A stretch of 64,000 bases of DNA from positions 5,828,001-5,892,000 of the forward strand of contig NC_026655.2 in assembly GCF_000004075.3 (NCBI RefSeq). The letters run 5' to 3'. The stretch comes from Cucumis sativus. Taxonomy: Eukaryota; Streptophyta; Magnoliopsida; Cucurbitales; Cucurbitaceae. Position 1 is the first letter of the stretch; each line of letters opens with the position of its first letter. This document shows, piece by piece, positions 43,040 to 56,539 of this stretch. The notes beneath the pieces were generated by a model. It saw only the letters and a list, made by a program, of their open reading frames with translations, did not search any database and was not told the DNA's origin. The position numbers and the translations under genes are program-made.

Positions 43040-45150
43040 TATATATAGAATTGATATTGAAATATGATGATGGATAAACTCAATATATAAAAGTGATGAA
43101 ATGTCGATATACTAATGATGAAAGCTACTTTATATTATAAGGGTAGGTGTCTTAGTAAGCATGTGCTGTCTAAAGAATCAATAAAGAAGATGCTATAGTT
43201 TTATTCTTTCTTCCTTTTTTAATTTTTTTTTTGGCTACATACAATGTTTTAATTCCTAATATTGTCATATATTCTTTTCAATTTAATTCTCTCATATGTG
43301 GATAAATTAGAATTAGAATAATCTTATAGTTTTTTAACGATTGTCGTTAGTTTAGAAAAGAGATATTGGAGTACAAAAGTGGTCACTAGAGTTGATTGGT
43401 AGAGTTAGTCGTCAGAATTGGATGTCATTGTTGGTTGTTATTGAAGTTGATTATTGGAGGGGGTAAAAAAATTTGGTAATCACCGATGATGATGGTTGTC
43501 ACCTAAAATGATTGTTGATAGTTTGGTCGAAGTTGGTTGCCTGAGGATGGTGGTAATCATTGATAACCGTGATGAAAGAAGTGACGCATATAATTAATGA
43601 CATTGTTTGATAATAATTTTTATGCATCATACACATTAAAGAGATTTTCATAGTTCTATTCTCCACTCTATCATGTTAGAGAATTGCATATCTCAATATC
43701 GAACTCTCTTTACCTTTTCTTTTGTATTTCTTTCTTGTTGACTTCGTAAACATTTATACATGAATTTTAATCCATCAAATCAAAATTTATATCTTAATAA
43801 TAAATTTGAAATTAAATATATATGGTCTATGTAATGAAAAAAATATTTTTCTCTTAACATGGACAATTTAAACCTTTAATCACTCCAAAACATACATCAA
43901 ACCCATCATTCATTCTAAAGAAAATCATAGAAATAATAATCCCACATTAATGTAATCTAATAGGTAAAAAATATTAAAATTTGTAAAGTCATGTTAGACT
44001 CAAAACTAAACTACAAAAAATAAAATAAAATAAAATAAAATGTTACTTTTTATTACTTAGTGTTTTAATTATTGTTTGTATATTATCTTATTGGGTAAGA
44101 AAATTTAGGTCTACATTTGGAAAAGCAATCCAATGTGTGCATATAATGAGGGTGAAAACCAACCCCTACTCTAAGAAATACTTACTCACTACTCTTCATT
44201 CTTAATTTTATTTAAACCAAACATTATCAATAACATCTTTCCCATTAATAAACCTTAGTTTCTCTCAAGGCTTTATCCTTAATTTGGCCTAATACTCTTT
44301 CACGTTCTACTTCGTGCATCTTGTCAAGCTAACCAATCATATTTGACACATTGAAAATTCATTTTTTTTTTCCTTTTTGCGATGTGATAAGAATGAAATG
44401 TATAGATGGATACATCCAAATATTCTTTCTATTCTTCTTATTGAATTTTCAATTTTACCTTTACAATGCTTATATTGTAGTTTTAAAATAAAAATTAATG
44501 TGAGAGCTAAAATCAACGTAGCCTAACAATACTTGATCGATACTGAAAAGATAGGATAATAGCTGTTAGCATAACTCTTAGAGGTAGAAAGTTCAAATAT
44601 TTTCTACCTCAAATATTTCGTATTTCATTTATTGTGCTGAACAAAGTTAATATATTAGTTTATGATTTTTCAACTTTGTTTTTTTTTAAGTTATTTTACT
44701 TTCTAAGGTATAATAATTTGCAAAAGAAATATAAGATAAAATAAAATAAAACAAAAGTGGGCATTAAAGAAATCAACCTTAAGTTGTGACAAACATTTAT
44801 GGGCTCCTTGGGCTCATAAAGAAATTGATATTGTGATGTAACTCTCTATAGTTTTCAATCCAATTCTCTTTTTCATCCATTTTAAGATCCGCTATATTCC
44901 ATTTCTGTCCTCCAAACAACTCTTTAGTCTCATGCTTCACTAAAAACACTTGCAATCTTGTGGAAGGAGAGAAATTAGAGATTAGCTACACTGAGGACTT
45001 ATGGTATAATACTAAGATTAAAATATCAGTCCCAACTTTATTCTATACTTACAAATTGTAACCAATAATGAATCTCTAAATCAATCTTCAAATGTAAGAA
45101 TGTAAGGACTAAAATAAAACCAACATAGCTGGTTCAATAAAGAGGGTGAA
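41862..45150. other. AT-rich intergenic region
   Basis: Contains a dispersed repeat copy at about 42050-42190, a TA microsatellite at about 42994-43036 and an AAAAT repeat at about 44013-44040. No gene is supported. Confidence 0.55.
42050..42190 (+). repeat. Copy of the GTTATAATAGTTTGTGTTTG dispersed repeat
   Basis: Begins near TTTGGGTAAGGAGTTGATTA and contains GAGTTATAATAGTTTGTGTT, then related AT-rich modules. It matches sequence near 960-1040 and 50940-51000. Confidence 0.45.
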
Positions 45151-45176
45151 ATAAGCTAACATTGAAGAGAATAAAA

Positions 45177-45290
45177 GCCAGGGAGAGAGGTAAAGGCTTT
45201 TGGTGGTCGGAGGTTATGGAAAATCTTCGTTTGAGGACAGAAATGGGGCGGCGTAGAAGTTCCAACTTTGATCCTCCATGGAAGTGGACT
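45177..45290 (-). pseudogene. 5' fragment of a fourth acyl-activating gene
   Basis: On the minus strand, [14 protein letters not shown] is readable and matches residues about 21-35 of the intact gene at 45530-50317. Flanking bases also resemble that gene's start (CCATGGAAGTGGA against CCATGGAAGTGGAGTCG). The reading frame is broken on both sides, and no further exon is present downstream. It is a truncated tandem relic next to the 3' end of the first intact gene. Confidence 0.7.
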
Positions 45291-45529
45291 CGAAGAAAAT
45301 AAAAGGTATGTCTATTCAAAATCAATATTCATAATATACCATACACAACAAATTCTTGACATACTTTCATTTTCATAGGAGTGTTTCATGTACAGTCAAA
45401 CAAACTTCTTTAAATTAAAATCAGAACTGTTCACCCATGTTTACTCGATTCGTAACCATTTCATTTTTAGTGATTAATGGATCTAAGTTGCTTAAACTAT
45501 ACGTACATTTTCATGGAAACATTTATTTC

Positions 45530-48500
45530 TTACAACTTACTAGAACCATGTGATAAAGCATGCTTGGCAAGCTCTCTCCTCAGAATCTTACCTGCAGGCG
45601 ATTTAGGGATTGCGTCGATAAAAGAGACTCGTCGAATTTTCTTGTACGGCGCAACCTACAAGATGAAAATGGTACAGTTTTAGAATGTAAGTAAAGACTT
45701 GAAAGAAATAGGAGACTATTTGGAAGTTTCTTGAGAGATGAAGCATTGCCTGTTTTGCAATGAAATCAATAACTTGAGCCTCAGACATGTTACTCCCAGG
45801 CTTTCTAACAACATAAGCCATAGGAATCTCTCCAGCTTCTTCATCAGGATATCTGCTCAACAACAGAAATAAAAACATCATCTAGAAAGTTTGGTCTAAC
45901 AAATTTCATTCCTCACAAGTTTCAACGATTTACTAAACAGCAGAAGACAGAAAGATGTATACGGTATCACGGCAGCATCAATAATTTCGGGGTTTGATTG
46001 AAGCAAATGTTCCAATTCTGCTGGTGGGACCTGAACTTTGTTCCAAACAGAATAGAATTTATGGTCACTAAAGAGGGACGAACTAAGAAACTGTTTGGAT
46101 TGACTTTTAAGTGTTTAAAATAGAGATAATAATGAAAGACAACGCTCGTAATCATATTTTTGAGACTTCTGTCACCTGATAAGCCTTGTACTTGATCAAT
46201 TCTTTTAATCTATCAACAATGTAGAGGAATCCATCTGAATCAAAATAGCAAAGATCACCAGTTTTTAGCCATCCATCTGGATCCAAGGTTTCAGTAGTTG
46301 CCTTGTCATCTCCGACATAACCTGCATCAAACAACATTCGATGATCTGTTTATCGAACCCCTGACCTGTTTGGTCGATAATGCAGTGCATTAATTACTTG
46401 AATTATACTCAAGTTAACAAATAGAACGAGAATTAAATCCAAGATGATAGTTACAAATCTAGTATGCATATATAACAAACATATAACACGCTTCCTTCAT
46501 CACTTCATTAGCCATTCAGTAGTCACAAGTTCAAATGGACATAATGGTCTTTTCTACGCTAAGGTTTCATGAATCATATTAGATAAATATGGAGTTTTAT
46601 TTCAAAACAAGTTAACAATGAGAAGAGAATTATGAGATTTTTATATCTTTTCAATGAAGAATCTTCAACAAGTGTGAACCGGAGTCCAAATATATTGAGT
46701 GTTTCAAAGCATTGAATATGATGAGTAGAACAGAGCATTGCTCACCTTTCATGATCGTTGGACCTCGCAGCCAAAGCTCTCCTTTGTGGTTAGGAAGTAA
46801 GGCATCTCCAGACGCAGGATCCACTATCTTGGCTTCCATATTTCCAGATAAGCGACCTACTGATTTCGTGTTGCTAATTTCCTCGGGATCCATAGTTCTC
46901 GATGCCCCTGCTGTACTCTCTGTCAAGCCATATCCCTACTCAAGAAAACACAACAATGTCAAGCCATATTCCTATCCTAGTTCTTCTTTAAATGCCTCAG
47001 AATTCAGAAATTTGAACTAATGTGTATTTGGGACTCCTTTAACCAAGAGAAGAAAGTTAAAATTTCTCATGATAGAATTAATGGAATAACTTTCCATCAA
47101 TATCTAAAAATAAATACAAGTGATCAAAGTTACTAAACATCTTTCAAATGTCATTTTTTAGAGTATGATTGAGTGACATATTTGAACTATAGACATTTTA
47201 ATCGCTAATACATATGGTTAGTTGAGCTAATACTCCTATAGTTAAACTAACAATAAATTTGTTTGATATTTGCAAAATTGTTATATAGTTTAATTATATG
47301 GACTAGTTTTAAGTTTTATTGAAATTATGAAAACTAAATTCAAACATATGAGAGTAGAATTAAAATAGAATGAGTTTCAAACCACATGAACCAAACTAAA
47401 CTGGTGATTTGATCTATTAGTATTTCAGATTTTTTTTGGTTAATACTATTTTGATTTTGGATTTTGAGTTTGGTTCTATATACTTCTAATACTTCCAAAT
47501 TAGTTCCATATTTTTAGTAATCTTAAAACTATTCCTCAATCATTAACTATAATTTTATTAAAAAAAACAATTCTCATCTATTTCACTTTTAGGAATTAAA
47601 ATGTATGCCTATATATAGTATTGTCTTGAATAAAAATGGTTATAATGCTTTTGCCACCGTCAAATAACAATTAATTACAAACTCAAAATGAAAAAGTTTA
47701 AGATTTAGAACTAAAAGTTTGGGCCCTTCTAAAGATAAACATAGAGGATAAAAATGGAATCTAACCCAAGGTAAGAATAAAAGTGTTAGCTCTTAAGTTG
47801 TACTATGTCATAATGAATCTTTAAAACTTGTCAATTCTTCTTAAACTCATACCAACCTTCCTTTCATAAAAACCTAATACTAAATTAAAATATATTTTAA
47901 ACATACGTGAAGTTTATCAATTTTTTAACCTTAGTGTTTAGACTTCATTAAATATTAGTATATTACCATCTTAACCCTATATTTTAACAAAGATTTTTTA
48001 ATATAATTAAAATAAAAAGAACTTCGTGATTACTAACACATCATACCAAATTTAATCATATACTCAAAATTAAAATGTAATTACATAACTTTTTTTTTTT
48101 ATTGTTTTGTTAACACACTATGAGAAAAGTGATTGACAATAACATGTTAAGTGAGGAAGATTAGGTTTAAACCTTTCTAACATTTGGGAGGTGATTTCTC
48201 TCTTTTACAAAAAGAGTTGAATTTGGATAGTAAAGAATTGTTCTAAATTCACACCATTGGAGGAAGAAATAAGGCCTATAATTAATAGAGGTATTAAAAA
48301 TATTCCATCAACTCTCTCTACTATTTATGTTCGATCATGAATTCATTTAGTATAGGTTTAGAGGTTTGAGTCTCTCAACTTTATTGTGTTTATATATATT
48401 ATACATATAAAAAGAAGCTATTTAATGAGTTCCATTTCAACCACGTTAAAATCTCACAAATTATATACATTCGTTTTAATATTTAATTTTTTTTATTAGT

Positions 48501-50317
48501 TTTTAAAATTTCTTCTTTACTTCTCCCAAATTTCTTATTCAACTTTACTCCTAATTTATGAGTTATGTTTTGTAATTCATTTTCTACTCTTTTTGTTATT
48601 TTATTTTTATTCATTTTTGTTATTTTATCTTTATACATTTTGTTTTTCTATTTCAAATCATTTTTATATTTTTTTGTATTAATTAATTAATTTTATTAAT
48701 TCTTAAAACAATCTATAGATCTTAAATAAACCTGTCGAGTGGTTTAAGTTATAATATTATTATTATTATATGTTAATATCTTTTTTATTTATTATCGTTA
48801 CAATATTATGTTGTTGTATCTTTAATTTGAAATCTAAATCAATAAATATTTTAAAAGGTCACTATCTCCTCAGAAGAAACGTAATAAAAAGTTACATCAT
48901 GTACTTTTCATATATATATATACATGTGTTTACTAAACTATAAAGTCTTCTATCAATAAATTTTCTAGATTCGTCCTTATTTGAGTTATTGAGTTCAAAT
49001 AAATAAAAATTTTACCGGTTTGGTTGGCTTATTTGTGTATAGGTTTAAAGTTTAATTAAGTATGATAAATAAAAAAAATAGGTGACCGATAAAAGATAGA
49101 AGGGTTGGATTTGAAAAAAATTCAAAAGAAGATTTGTTTTTGAACTTCAAATGGTTTACCAAAAGATGGACTGTCCATCAATAATTAGTTAGAATCTAAA
49201 CAATTGAGGTTAAAGTTGAAAAAGTGAGTAACACCCTACAAATTAAATATTGAGGAAAAGTATTTGTACTAACCTGGACAATTTCAACGCCGGGTAATTT
49301 CTGATGGAATTTATCGATCACTTCTTTCCCAAGCGGAGCGCCGCCGCATCCCAACATTTGAAGAGAACTCAGATCATATTTCCCCACCAGTTCCGATTTC
49401 GCCATCGCCACCACTAGCGGCGGCGAAACTGGAATGTACTTAACCCTGTACTTCTCCACTGCTCTTAGCATCCCTTCGAATTCGAATCTCTCCATCAAAA
49501 CCAACGTATCTCCTCGTGAAACCGCTCGAACCAACATTACGAATCCGAAAATATGAAACAAAGGCAAAGGACACAGAACAACCGGATGCGGTTCCATTTC
49601 TCCTTCCTGGATCTCCAATTGAAGAGAATTAGGCCCTGCGTTCACCGCAATAAGGTTCCGATGACTCAGTAGCACGCCTTTCACTCGTCCGGTAGTACCT
49701 GATGAGTAAAGAATCGCCGCGGAGTCGGATTGATCAATTTTAATGTTGGGGATACCATCGGATCCGTTTGTTTCGGTCAACATAGAGTGGAAATGAGGCG
49801 AATCGATGAGAACGGTGCCGAATCGAAGCTTAGGGAGCTTGGAGGCGGTTGAGGATGTAGCGAAGGCAATGACCGGTTTACTGAGTTGAATCTGATGAGA
49901 AATTTCTGAAACGGAGCTGGTTGGATTAGCCGGAGAGAGAACGACGCCGAGAGATAACAGAGCGAAATACAACACAGGGATTTGGAGAGAAGTCGGCGCG
50001 AGGATAAACGCGACTTGGCCATTGCATAGGGAGGTTAGAGATTTAAGATTCGAGGCGAGGTTTCGAATTTGACGAAGGAAAACGGTGTAGGACAAATGGA
50101 GGCCAGAGTTGAAGTCGATGAGAAGGGTGGAGTTTGGAGGGGGAGGAGATGATTGAAGGAGAGAAAAGGCGTGTTGGATGACGGAGAGAGGGTGAGATAA
50201 TGGTGGAAGTGAGAGCGGTGGACGAAGGCTGTGGAAAATCTTCGTCTGAGGACAGAAACCACTTCGAAGATCAATGGAATGGGGGGAGGTGGTGAAGTTT
50301 GAGTTCCGATCTGCCAT
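45530..50317 (-). CDS. 4-coumarate:CoA ligase-like acyl-activating enzyme, copy A (558 aa)
   Basis: Exons (minus): 50317-49274, 46935-46746, 46321-46176, 46030-45963, 45852-45750, 45655-45530; 1677 bases in frame. ANL-superfamily adenylating enzyme: ATP plus a carboxylic acid gives an acyl-adenylate, then an acyl-CoA. Motifs: [12 protein letters not shown] near residue 205 (phosphate loop), GYGLTES at the exon 1/2 junction, [39 protein letters not shown] (hinge) and [11 protein letters not shown] with the catalytic Lys near the end. The C-terminus ...GSSKL is a type 1 peroxisomal signal. The N-terminus ([20 protein letters not shown]) resembles the 4CL-like 9 branch acting on fatty or jasmonate-precursor acids; that assignment is from memory. 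Intron 1 is 2.3 kb. Intron 5 begins with GC rather than GT. Confidence 0.9.
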
Positions 50318-50358
50318 GGAAGTGGAGTCGAAGAAAGTGATGCTGACTGAGACGGATT

Positions 50359-50366
50359 ATTTTATA
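50359..50366 (-). promoter_or_regulatory. TATA box of acyl-activating gene A
   Basis: TATAAAAT on the minus strand, about 42 bases upstream of the ATG. The leader would be very short unless the transcript starts elsewhere. Confidence 0.35.
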
Positions 50367-50399
50367 ATTTAATAGAAAAATGTTTGAATGAAACCTTTT

Positions 50400-51940
50400 C
50401 TTTATATATATTTATATATTAAGTAACGGGTTTAGTTAAAAGAAAAAATAATAATTTGATTATTGGAAGAGATGGATAGACACCTAATTACTTTTTGTGA
50501 GTGCTTATTAATTAATTTAAAAGATTTAAAATTAATTAATTAAGGCATTGTTGGATAAACTGATTTTTTTTAAAAAAAAATTAAGTTCATTAGTACTTCT
50601 CCACATTTTAATTTTCTCTTTTATTTTCTAAATTAAAAATGATTATTTGGATGCGATCATACGAGCATAGAATAGTACTAAGCTGGACGAAGTGTTTATG
50701 TTGCACCCTTAAAAAAAATTAAAAATGATTATTTTACACCTTCATTACACAATAATAATTCACTAAACAATAAAGTAAAAGAAAATTACAAAACACTTTC
50801 CAAACTATTTTTAAAAACTTACTAAGTTTGAAAGTTACCTTATTTAGTTTTTGGAAAATATCCAAAAAAAAAAAAAAAAAAAATTCTATCAAATTGTTTT
50901 AGTCTTAATTGGTTCTTATAGTATAAGTTAATGTACTCGATTTATAATAGTTTGTGTTTGAATGATAAACTGTTTTAGTTTTGATTATAATATTATATAC
51001 TTGTAATTGTGGTATTATAGTAAGGAAAAATAGTAAATATTGTCGTAAAACAAAAATTATAAATGTTAAATAATAAGAATGGTAGCAAATAGAAAGTACT
51101 CAACCAAATGATGATTTTTAAAAAATATTTACGATACCTAAAGATGATTATTACTGTATTGCATAACTCTCGTCCTAAATGACCCCATAATTTTTTGACT
51201 TAAATTTAAACTTTGTGACGTTATTTAAAAATAATATAAACATTTTACTCAATTTACAACTTACAAGCATGGTGGAAAAAACATGAAAAAGTTGTGGTCA
51301 TTTATCGACCAATTCGTGATTAGAATGCATAACTCATGGTTAAACGGTGTTTGTTTTGATTTTATGTTAGTTATTTTTAACTTCAAAGACTTTTTCATAT
51401 AAGTATTTCCTTCCAATCAATTTATTTTTTTAATTGGGAAGCTTGAACACAAAACTATAACCATATTTGAGTAACAAGTTTAGAATTAAACTTTGTTTAG
51501 TCTCAAAGTACTTCAATGTTTGTATTAAAAACAAAGCATTCAGCCAACAAAATTTGACTTAATAACTTTTTTTAAGCTTTTAACTCATGAAAACACTGAC
51601 CCACTGACCTCTATTATTAAACTACTTTTCCAAATAATCACATAATCAAATTTGGCATCTTCTAAACAATAATGAGAAGTCCATTTTTGACATCTGAGTT
51701 ATTGAAATATAAAAAGAGAAGTCGGTATGCCCAACTTGAATTATCTATCACGTGCTTAGTTCATCCAACACATTCCACACAAATATACATTTTCATAGAT
51801 TCATTTGTATGAAATTAGTAACATGACCTGACTTTGACTACTTAATTTCATATGATTTATGAAAAATTAATTATTGTAAAAAGGAAAAAAATAGTAAGAA
51901 TGAGGGGTTGAAATTAAGAATGTACAACTTCATTTCCATT
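50400..51940. other. Intergenic region between acyl-activating genes A and B
   Basis: AT-rich DNA with an A-run near 50865 and a dispersed-repeat copy (about 50925-51020). The end nearest 51940 is the 3' flank of gene B. No gene is seen. Confidence 0.55.
50925..51020 (+). repeat. Copy of the GTTATAATAGTTTGTGTTTG-type repeat
   Basis: TTTATAATAGTTTGTGTTTG followed by an AT-rich module as in the copy at about 42080. Ends are not defined. Confidence 0.4.
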
Positions 51941-51948
51941 TCTCTTCG

Positions 51949-54783
51949 TTATAGCTTGTTTGAACCTTGGGAGAGAGCATGTTTAACAAGCTCCTTCCTA
52001 AGAATCTTCCCGAGAGACGATTTAGGGATAACATTCACAAAAGAAACTTTTCGAATTTTCTTGTATGGTGCAACCTGTAATCATATTAGAATAGTTCAGA
52101 ATTAGTTTGAAACGACTTTCTAAGTACTTGAAAAGTTAAAATTAATTTTGAGTTGAAACGTACCTGTTTCGCAATGAGATCCATAACTTGAGCTTCGTTG
52201 ATATTGCTTCCTGGTTGTCTTACCACATAAGCTAATGGAATTTGTCCGGCGTCTTCATCAGGATAGCTGCTCGAGAGGAGTGAAAATAATATCATAAAAG
52301 TTTGAGTAAAAAGTATGTTTGGGAGTTGTTACAAAGTAGTTAAAATCACACTCAAGCATTTCTTTATTCATTCAAAATCAATTTAATGTTTGATACTACA
52401 CTATTGTAAAGAGAGCAACGAATGCATACGGTATCACAGCAGCGTCAAGTATTTCGGGGTGGGATTGAAGCAAATGTTCCAATTCAGCAGGTGGGACCTG
52501 GAATTTGTTTAGAACAAACAAAAGGACTTCCAATTACTAAAGATACACTAAGACAACAATAGTAACTTATGGCATTTTATGGTCATATTCTTATCTTGTC
52601 AAAAACTGGGAGTAAATTAGTCACCTGGTAAGCCTTGTACTTGATCAATTCTTTTAATCTATCAACGATGTAGAGTAATCCATCAGAATCAAAGTAACAA
52701 AGGTCACCAGTCTTTAGCCATCCCTCAGGATGCAAGGTTTCAGCAGTTGCCCTTTCATCTCCAACATAACCTGCATCAAACACCATTTCATATGTTCATC
52801 ACACAATAAACAACATCATGATTAATGCCTTGTAGCAAAACATCCTATTCTCAAACAGAGCTCTCTAATGAAGAGAGGAATGGGGACAAATTCAGTATTA
52901 TACAATTAATAATTTATAATACTTCACTTGCTAGATTTCATCCTCATACTGAAGTATAGAAGAAAACACATATAGAAGAGAATATTGCAAACCTTTCATG
53001 ATTCCTGGACCTCGTATCCAAAGCTCTCCTTTGTGGCCAGGAGGTAAAGCTTCTCCAGATGAAGGATCGACTATTTTGGCTTCCATATTTTCCGATAGGC
53101 GACCGACGGAACCTGCTGTACTGCATTCTTCAGGCCCCACAGTTTTTGCTGCTCCTCCTGAACTCTCTGTCAATCCATATCCCTATTCAACAAAACCACG
53201 CATCATTCTTTGTTATCATTTTACTTCTTTTTAACTTCAAATAGATTTTAAGTCCTTCCTTAACTATCTTATAACCATCCTAGGATATTGGATTGATTAG
53301 AATTGTGTTAAATAATATAATATTAAATTTGTTTTTAACAATGAACTTCATCCTTTGGGTTGGTGACTTAAAGAAAGTATTAAAACACATGGTCGATCAT
53401 GAGTTCAAGCACCATTGAATCAAGTTTTTAGGCCAATCAGTCATTTAAGAAATTGCATACTTGAACTTTGAACTTTGGTGTGAAGTTACAAATTTTGGTT
53501 AAAATTTTTGCCTATCTGAACTTAATTGTGAGAATTTCACAAGCTTTAGAAGTATGCTCATAGCAACAAAACTCATGGAATCAGAACACTTAAGTGGAAA
53601 AGTTTGAATTGATAATTTGGTATGAACTTACAAAATAGAGAACTGATTACAAACTAGGAATTGACAGAATGTTATGTTCATCGCATTTATATGATATGAG
53701 AAAGCAAAGAACATTGTAACGAGTAACTAAGAAGGGAAAGTGTCTGTTACTAACCTGAATAATTTCTACGTTGGGGAACTTTACATGGAATTTATCGATG
53801 ACTTCTTTACCAAGAGGAGCACCGCCGCATGCCAAAATTTGAAGAGAACTGAGATCATACTTCGCTGCCAGCTCCGATTTGGCCATGGCCACAATCAGTG
53901 GCGGAGAGACCGGAATGTATGTAATCCTATACTTCTCCACTGCTCTTAACATCTTCTCGAAATCGAACTTACGCATCAAAACCAACGTATGGTTCTCTGA
54001 AATCGATCGAAATAACATAAAGAACCCGAAAACATGAAACAGAGGTAACAGAGAAAGAGCAACGGGATGTGTCTCAATCTCTCCATCGACGGGCGTTTTA
54101 TCTAATACTCGAACCCCATTGATCGCCGATATGAGGTTCCGGTGAGAGATTAAAACGCCTTTCACTCGCCCGGTAGTCCCTGAAGAGAATAGAATCGCCG
54201 CAGAGTCGTTTTGATTGATTTTTAGATCGAAAATTCCATCGTTTACTCCATCCGATGGTTTACTTTCATTCATCAAAGAAAGAAACTCCGGTGAATCTAT
54301 CAATACAGTGCCAAGTGGAAGCCTCGGGATCTTAGACGCCGTTGAGGAAGTAGCGAAGGCAATGGCTGGTTTACAGAGACTAACCTGGTGAACAATCTCC
54401 GACTCGGAACTGATAGGATTAGCCGGAGAGACAACAACACCGAGAGATAATAAAACGAAATACAACACAGGGATTTGCAGAGAAGTGGGTGAAAGAATAA
54501 ACGCCACTTGACCATTAGAGAAGGAATAAAGAGCTTTAAGGTTAGAGGTGAGGTTTCGAATTTGATGGAGGAAAAGAGCGTAAGAGACACTGAGGCCAGA
54601 GTCGGAGTCGATGAGAACAGCACTGTTGGGCGGAGGAGAAGATGATCGGAGAACAGAAAGGACATGCTCAGCAATGGTAAGTGGCTGAGATAACGGGGGA
54701 AGCGATAACGGTGGTCGGAGACTGTTGTAAATCTTGGTTTGAGAACAGAAACCGCTCCGAGGATCAACAGAATGGGTAGCCAT
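51949..54783 (-). CDS. 4-coumarate:CoA ligase-like acyl-activating enzyme, copy B (553 aa)
   Basis: Exons (minus): 54783-53755, 53182-52993, 52770-52625, 52497-52430, 52266-52164, 52074-51949; 1662 bases in frame, starting [17 protein letters not shown]. It has the same motif order as copy [53 protein letters not shown]. Two differences stand out. The usual SPAGKIL near the end is SSLGKIL (Gly-Lys kept), and the C-terminus is GSNKL instead of SSKL, so peroxisomal import may be weaker or lost. The exon 2-3 region is almost identical to gene C. Likely active, but possibly redistributed in the cell. Confidence 0.88.
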
Positions 54784-54849
54784 TTAAGCGAAATGTTTGA
54801 TAATGAGTTACAATATGTATCATTTAAAGAAAAAGTATAAACCATGCAC

Positions 54850-56162
54850 ATTAATCCTTCCAGTTATTTGATGAAGAGTTTATTTAAGAAAAAATGTTCG
54901 ATTCCAAAGTGAAAGTGAAAAGTGGAAAAGATTAAAAGTTATTTTATAATATTTCAAAGTATTCTATAAGATATAATGTATTAAAAAATAATTTTACAAT
55001 CAACCTTAAATTCTTGAATCATACCAAAACTTTGTTTTTAAGCAAGATGCTACTTTCATTTTAAAAATATAACTTTTTTTATTAGGAAGAATTGTATTCG
55101 TTAAAGAAAACGTGAAACTTCTATTGGAGGGAAGATTTTAATATATGCACATGAGATAAATTTTTCTAAATCAAATTAAAAATTATTTTTTAAAATATAA
55201 CCCACATATTATTTGTTAAAGGGATATTTTTAAAAATAGCAAAATAAATTAAAATATTTAGAAGCTATAGAAAAATTTTGGATTCTAGCATTTATAGTCT
55301 TCTATCATTGTAGCATGTCATTGACTATAGGGATAAAATTTACTATAATTTCTAAATATTTTGTAAAGTCTACTATTTTTAAAAATTCTCTTTTATTAAA
55401 ACACTTACTTTATAATTTATTCTAGGAAGGAAAAAAGAAAAAGAAAAACTTAGTCCACTTATCTATACCCACAAGAATAAATTCTTTGTCAGGAATAAAA
55501 AGTAAACAAACTTTTCATAGAAAAATGTGATTATCTATTATGCTCTAGTGATACATCACATGGCAAATTTTGGAAAAATGGTTGAGTTTGAAAAAAAAAA
55601 CAAATACAAATACAAAGTTTTATAGAAAAATGTATGTAGAAGTGATATTTATTTAATTTCAAGAGTTTAGGAGTCTGGTTAAATTATTGAAATTTTCAAA
55701 CTCTTTAAATTCTAAACTTTATTATAATTTATTGTAAAATCATAATTTTGTTATTGATAAAACTATTGAAAGTTTTAAAACTTTTAAAATTTTAAATAAA
55801 ATAAATTTAAAGTTTTTATTATTTTTAATTTTTTTTTTCAGACAAAAAAAAGAAGAAGCTACTTTCATATTTCTACCTTTACAGGTTGTATTACCTTTAA
55901 TTTGAATAATTAGATTCCAGTAAAAGTTATGTAATTCAAACACAATAAATGTGTATTAACCACACTTTACCAAATTATTAATAAAACAATTCTAATGAAA
56001 AAAAATATGAGCAAATAATGTATTTTTTCTTGTAATGTCTAAGATTCCTCATTGTTACATTCTTAAAGAAAAAAAAAATGATTTTCATGATTTCATGGTT
56101 CAAACATATCTCACAAAAGAAATACATACAAATATATTTAGATCACAGATTTACATTCTAAC

Positions 56163-56242
<80 letters not shown>

Positions 56243-56530
56243 CATAATTTAAACATCCATGAAAGAATACAAGGAGACATATTTATATATAGAAGTAAAT
56301 AAATTCAACAAAAATGAAAAATTAAAAGAGAAGCTAAGAATGATCATTTGGTTTTTTTCTTTACATCTTAGTTTTTGTTATGACTTATCACTTTGAATGG
56401 AAGAAAAAAATAAAATATTTATACTACAAACTTTTAAAGAGTAGGAAATTGAAAGGTTGGGAGACAGAGAAGAGTTAATATTGTTTCCTATGTTACTTAA
56501 GGAAATAAAAAAAAAAAAAAGTAATTAAAA
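54850..56530. other. AT-rich spacer between genes B and C
   Basis: No gene supported. Contains an A-run at 56163-56190 joined to a TA run at 56191-56238. The CACTA-like fragment follows at about 56540. Confidence 0.55.
56163..56238. repeat. A-run plus TA microsatellite
   Basis: 28 adenines followed by a TA dinucleotide run of about 48 bases. The low-complexity peptide it would encode is not a gene. Confidence 0.95.
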
Positions 56531-56539
56531 AGTTGTTAC

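Noticed and set aside
54300-54851. 183-codon minus-strand open frame
   Set aside because: Alternative frame of exon 1 of acyl-activating gene B. The equivalent frame at 60168-60635 overlaps gene C in the same way; neither carries motifs.
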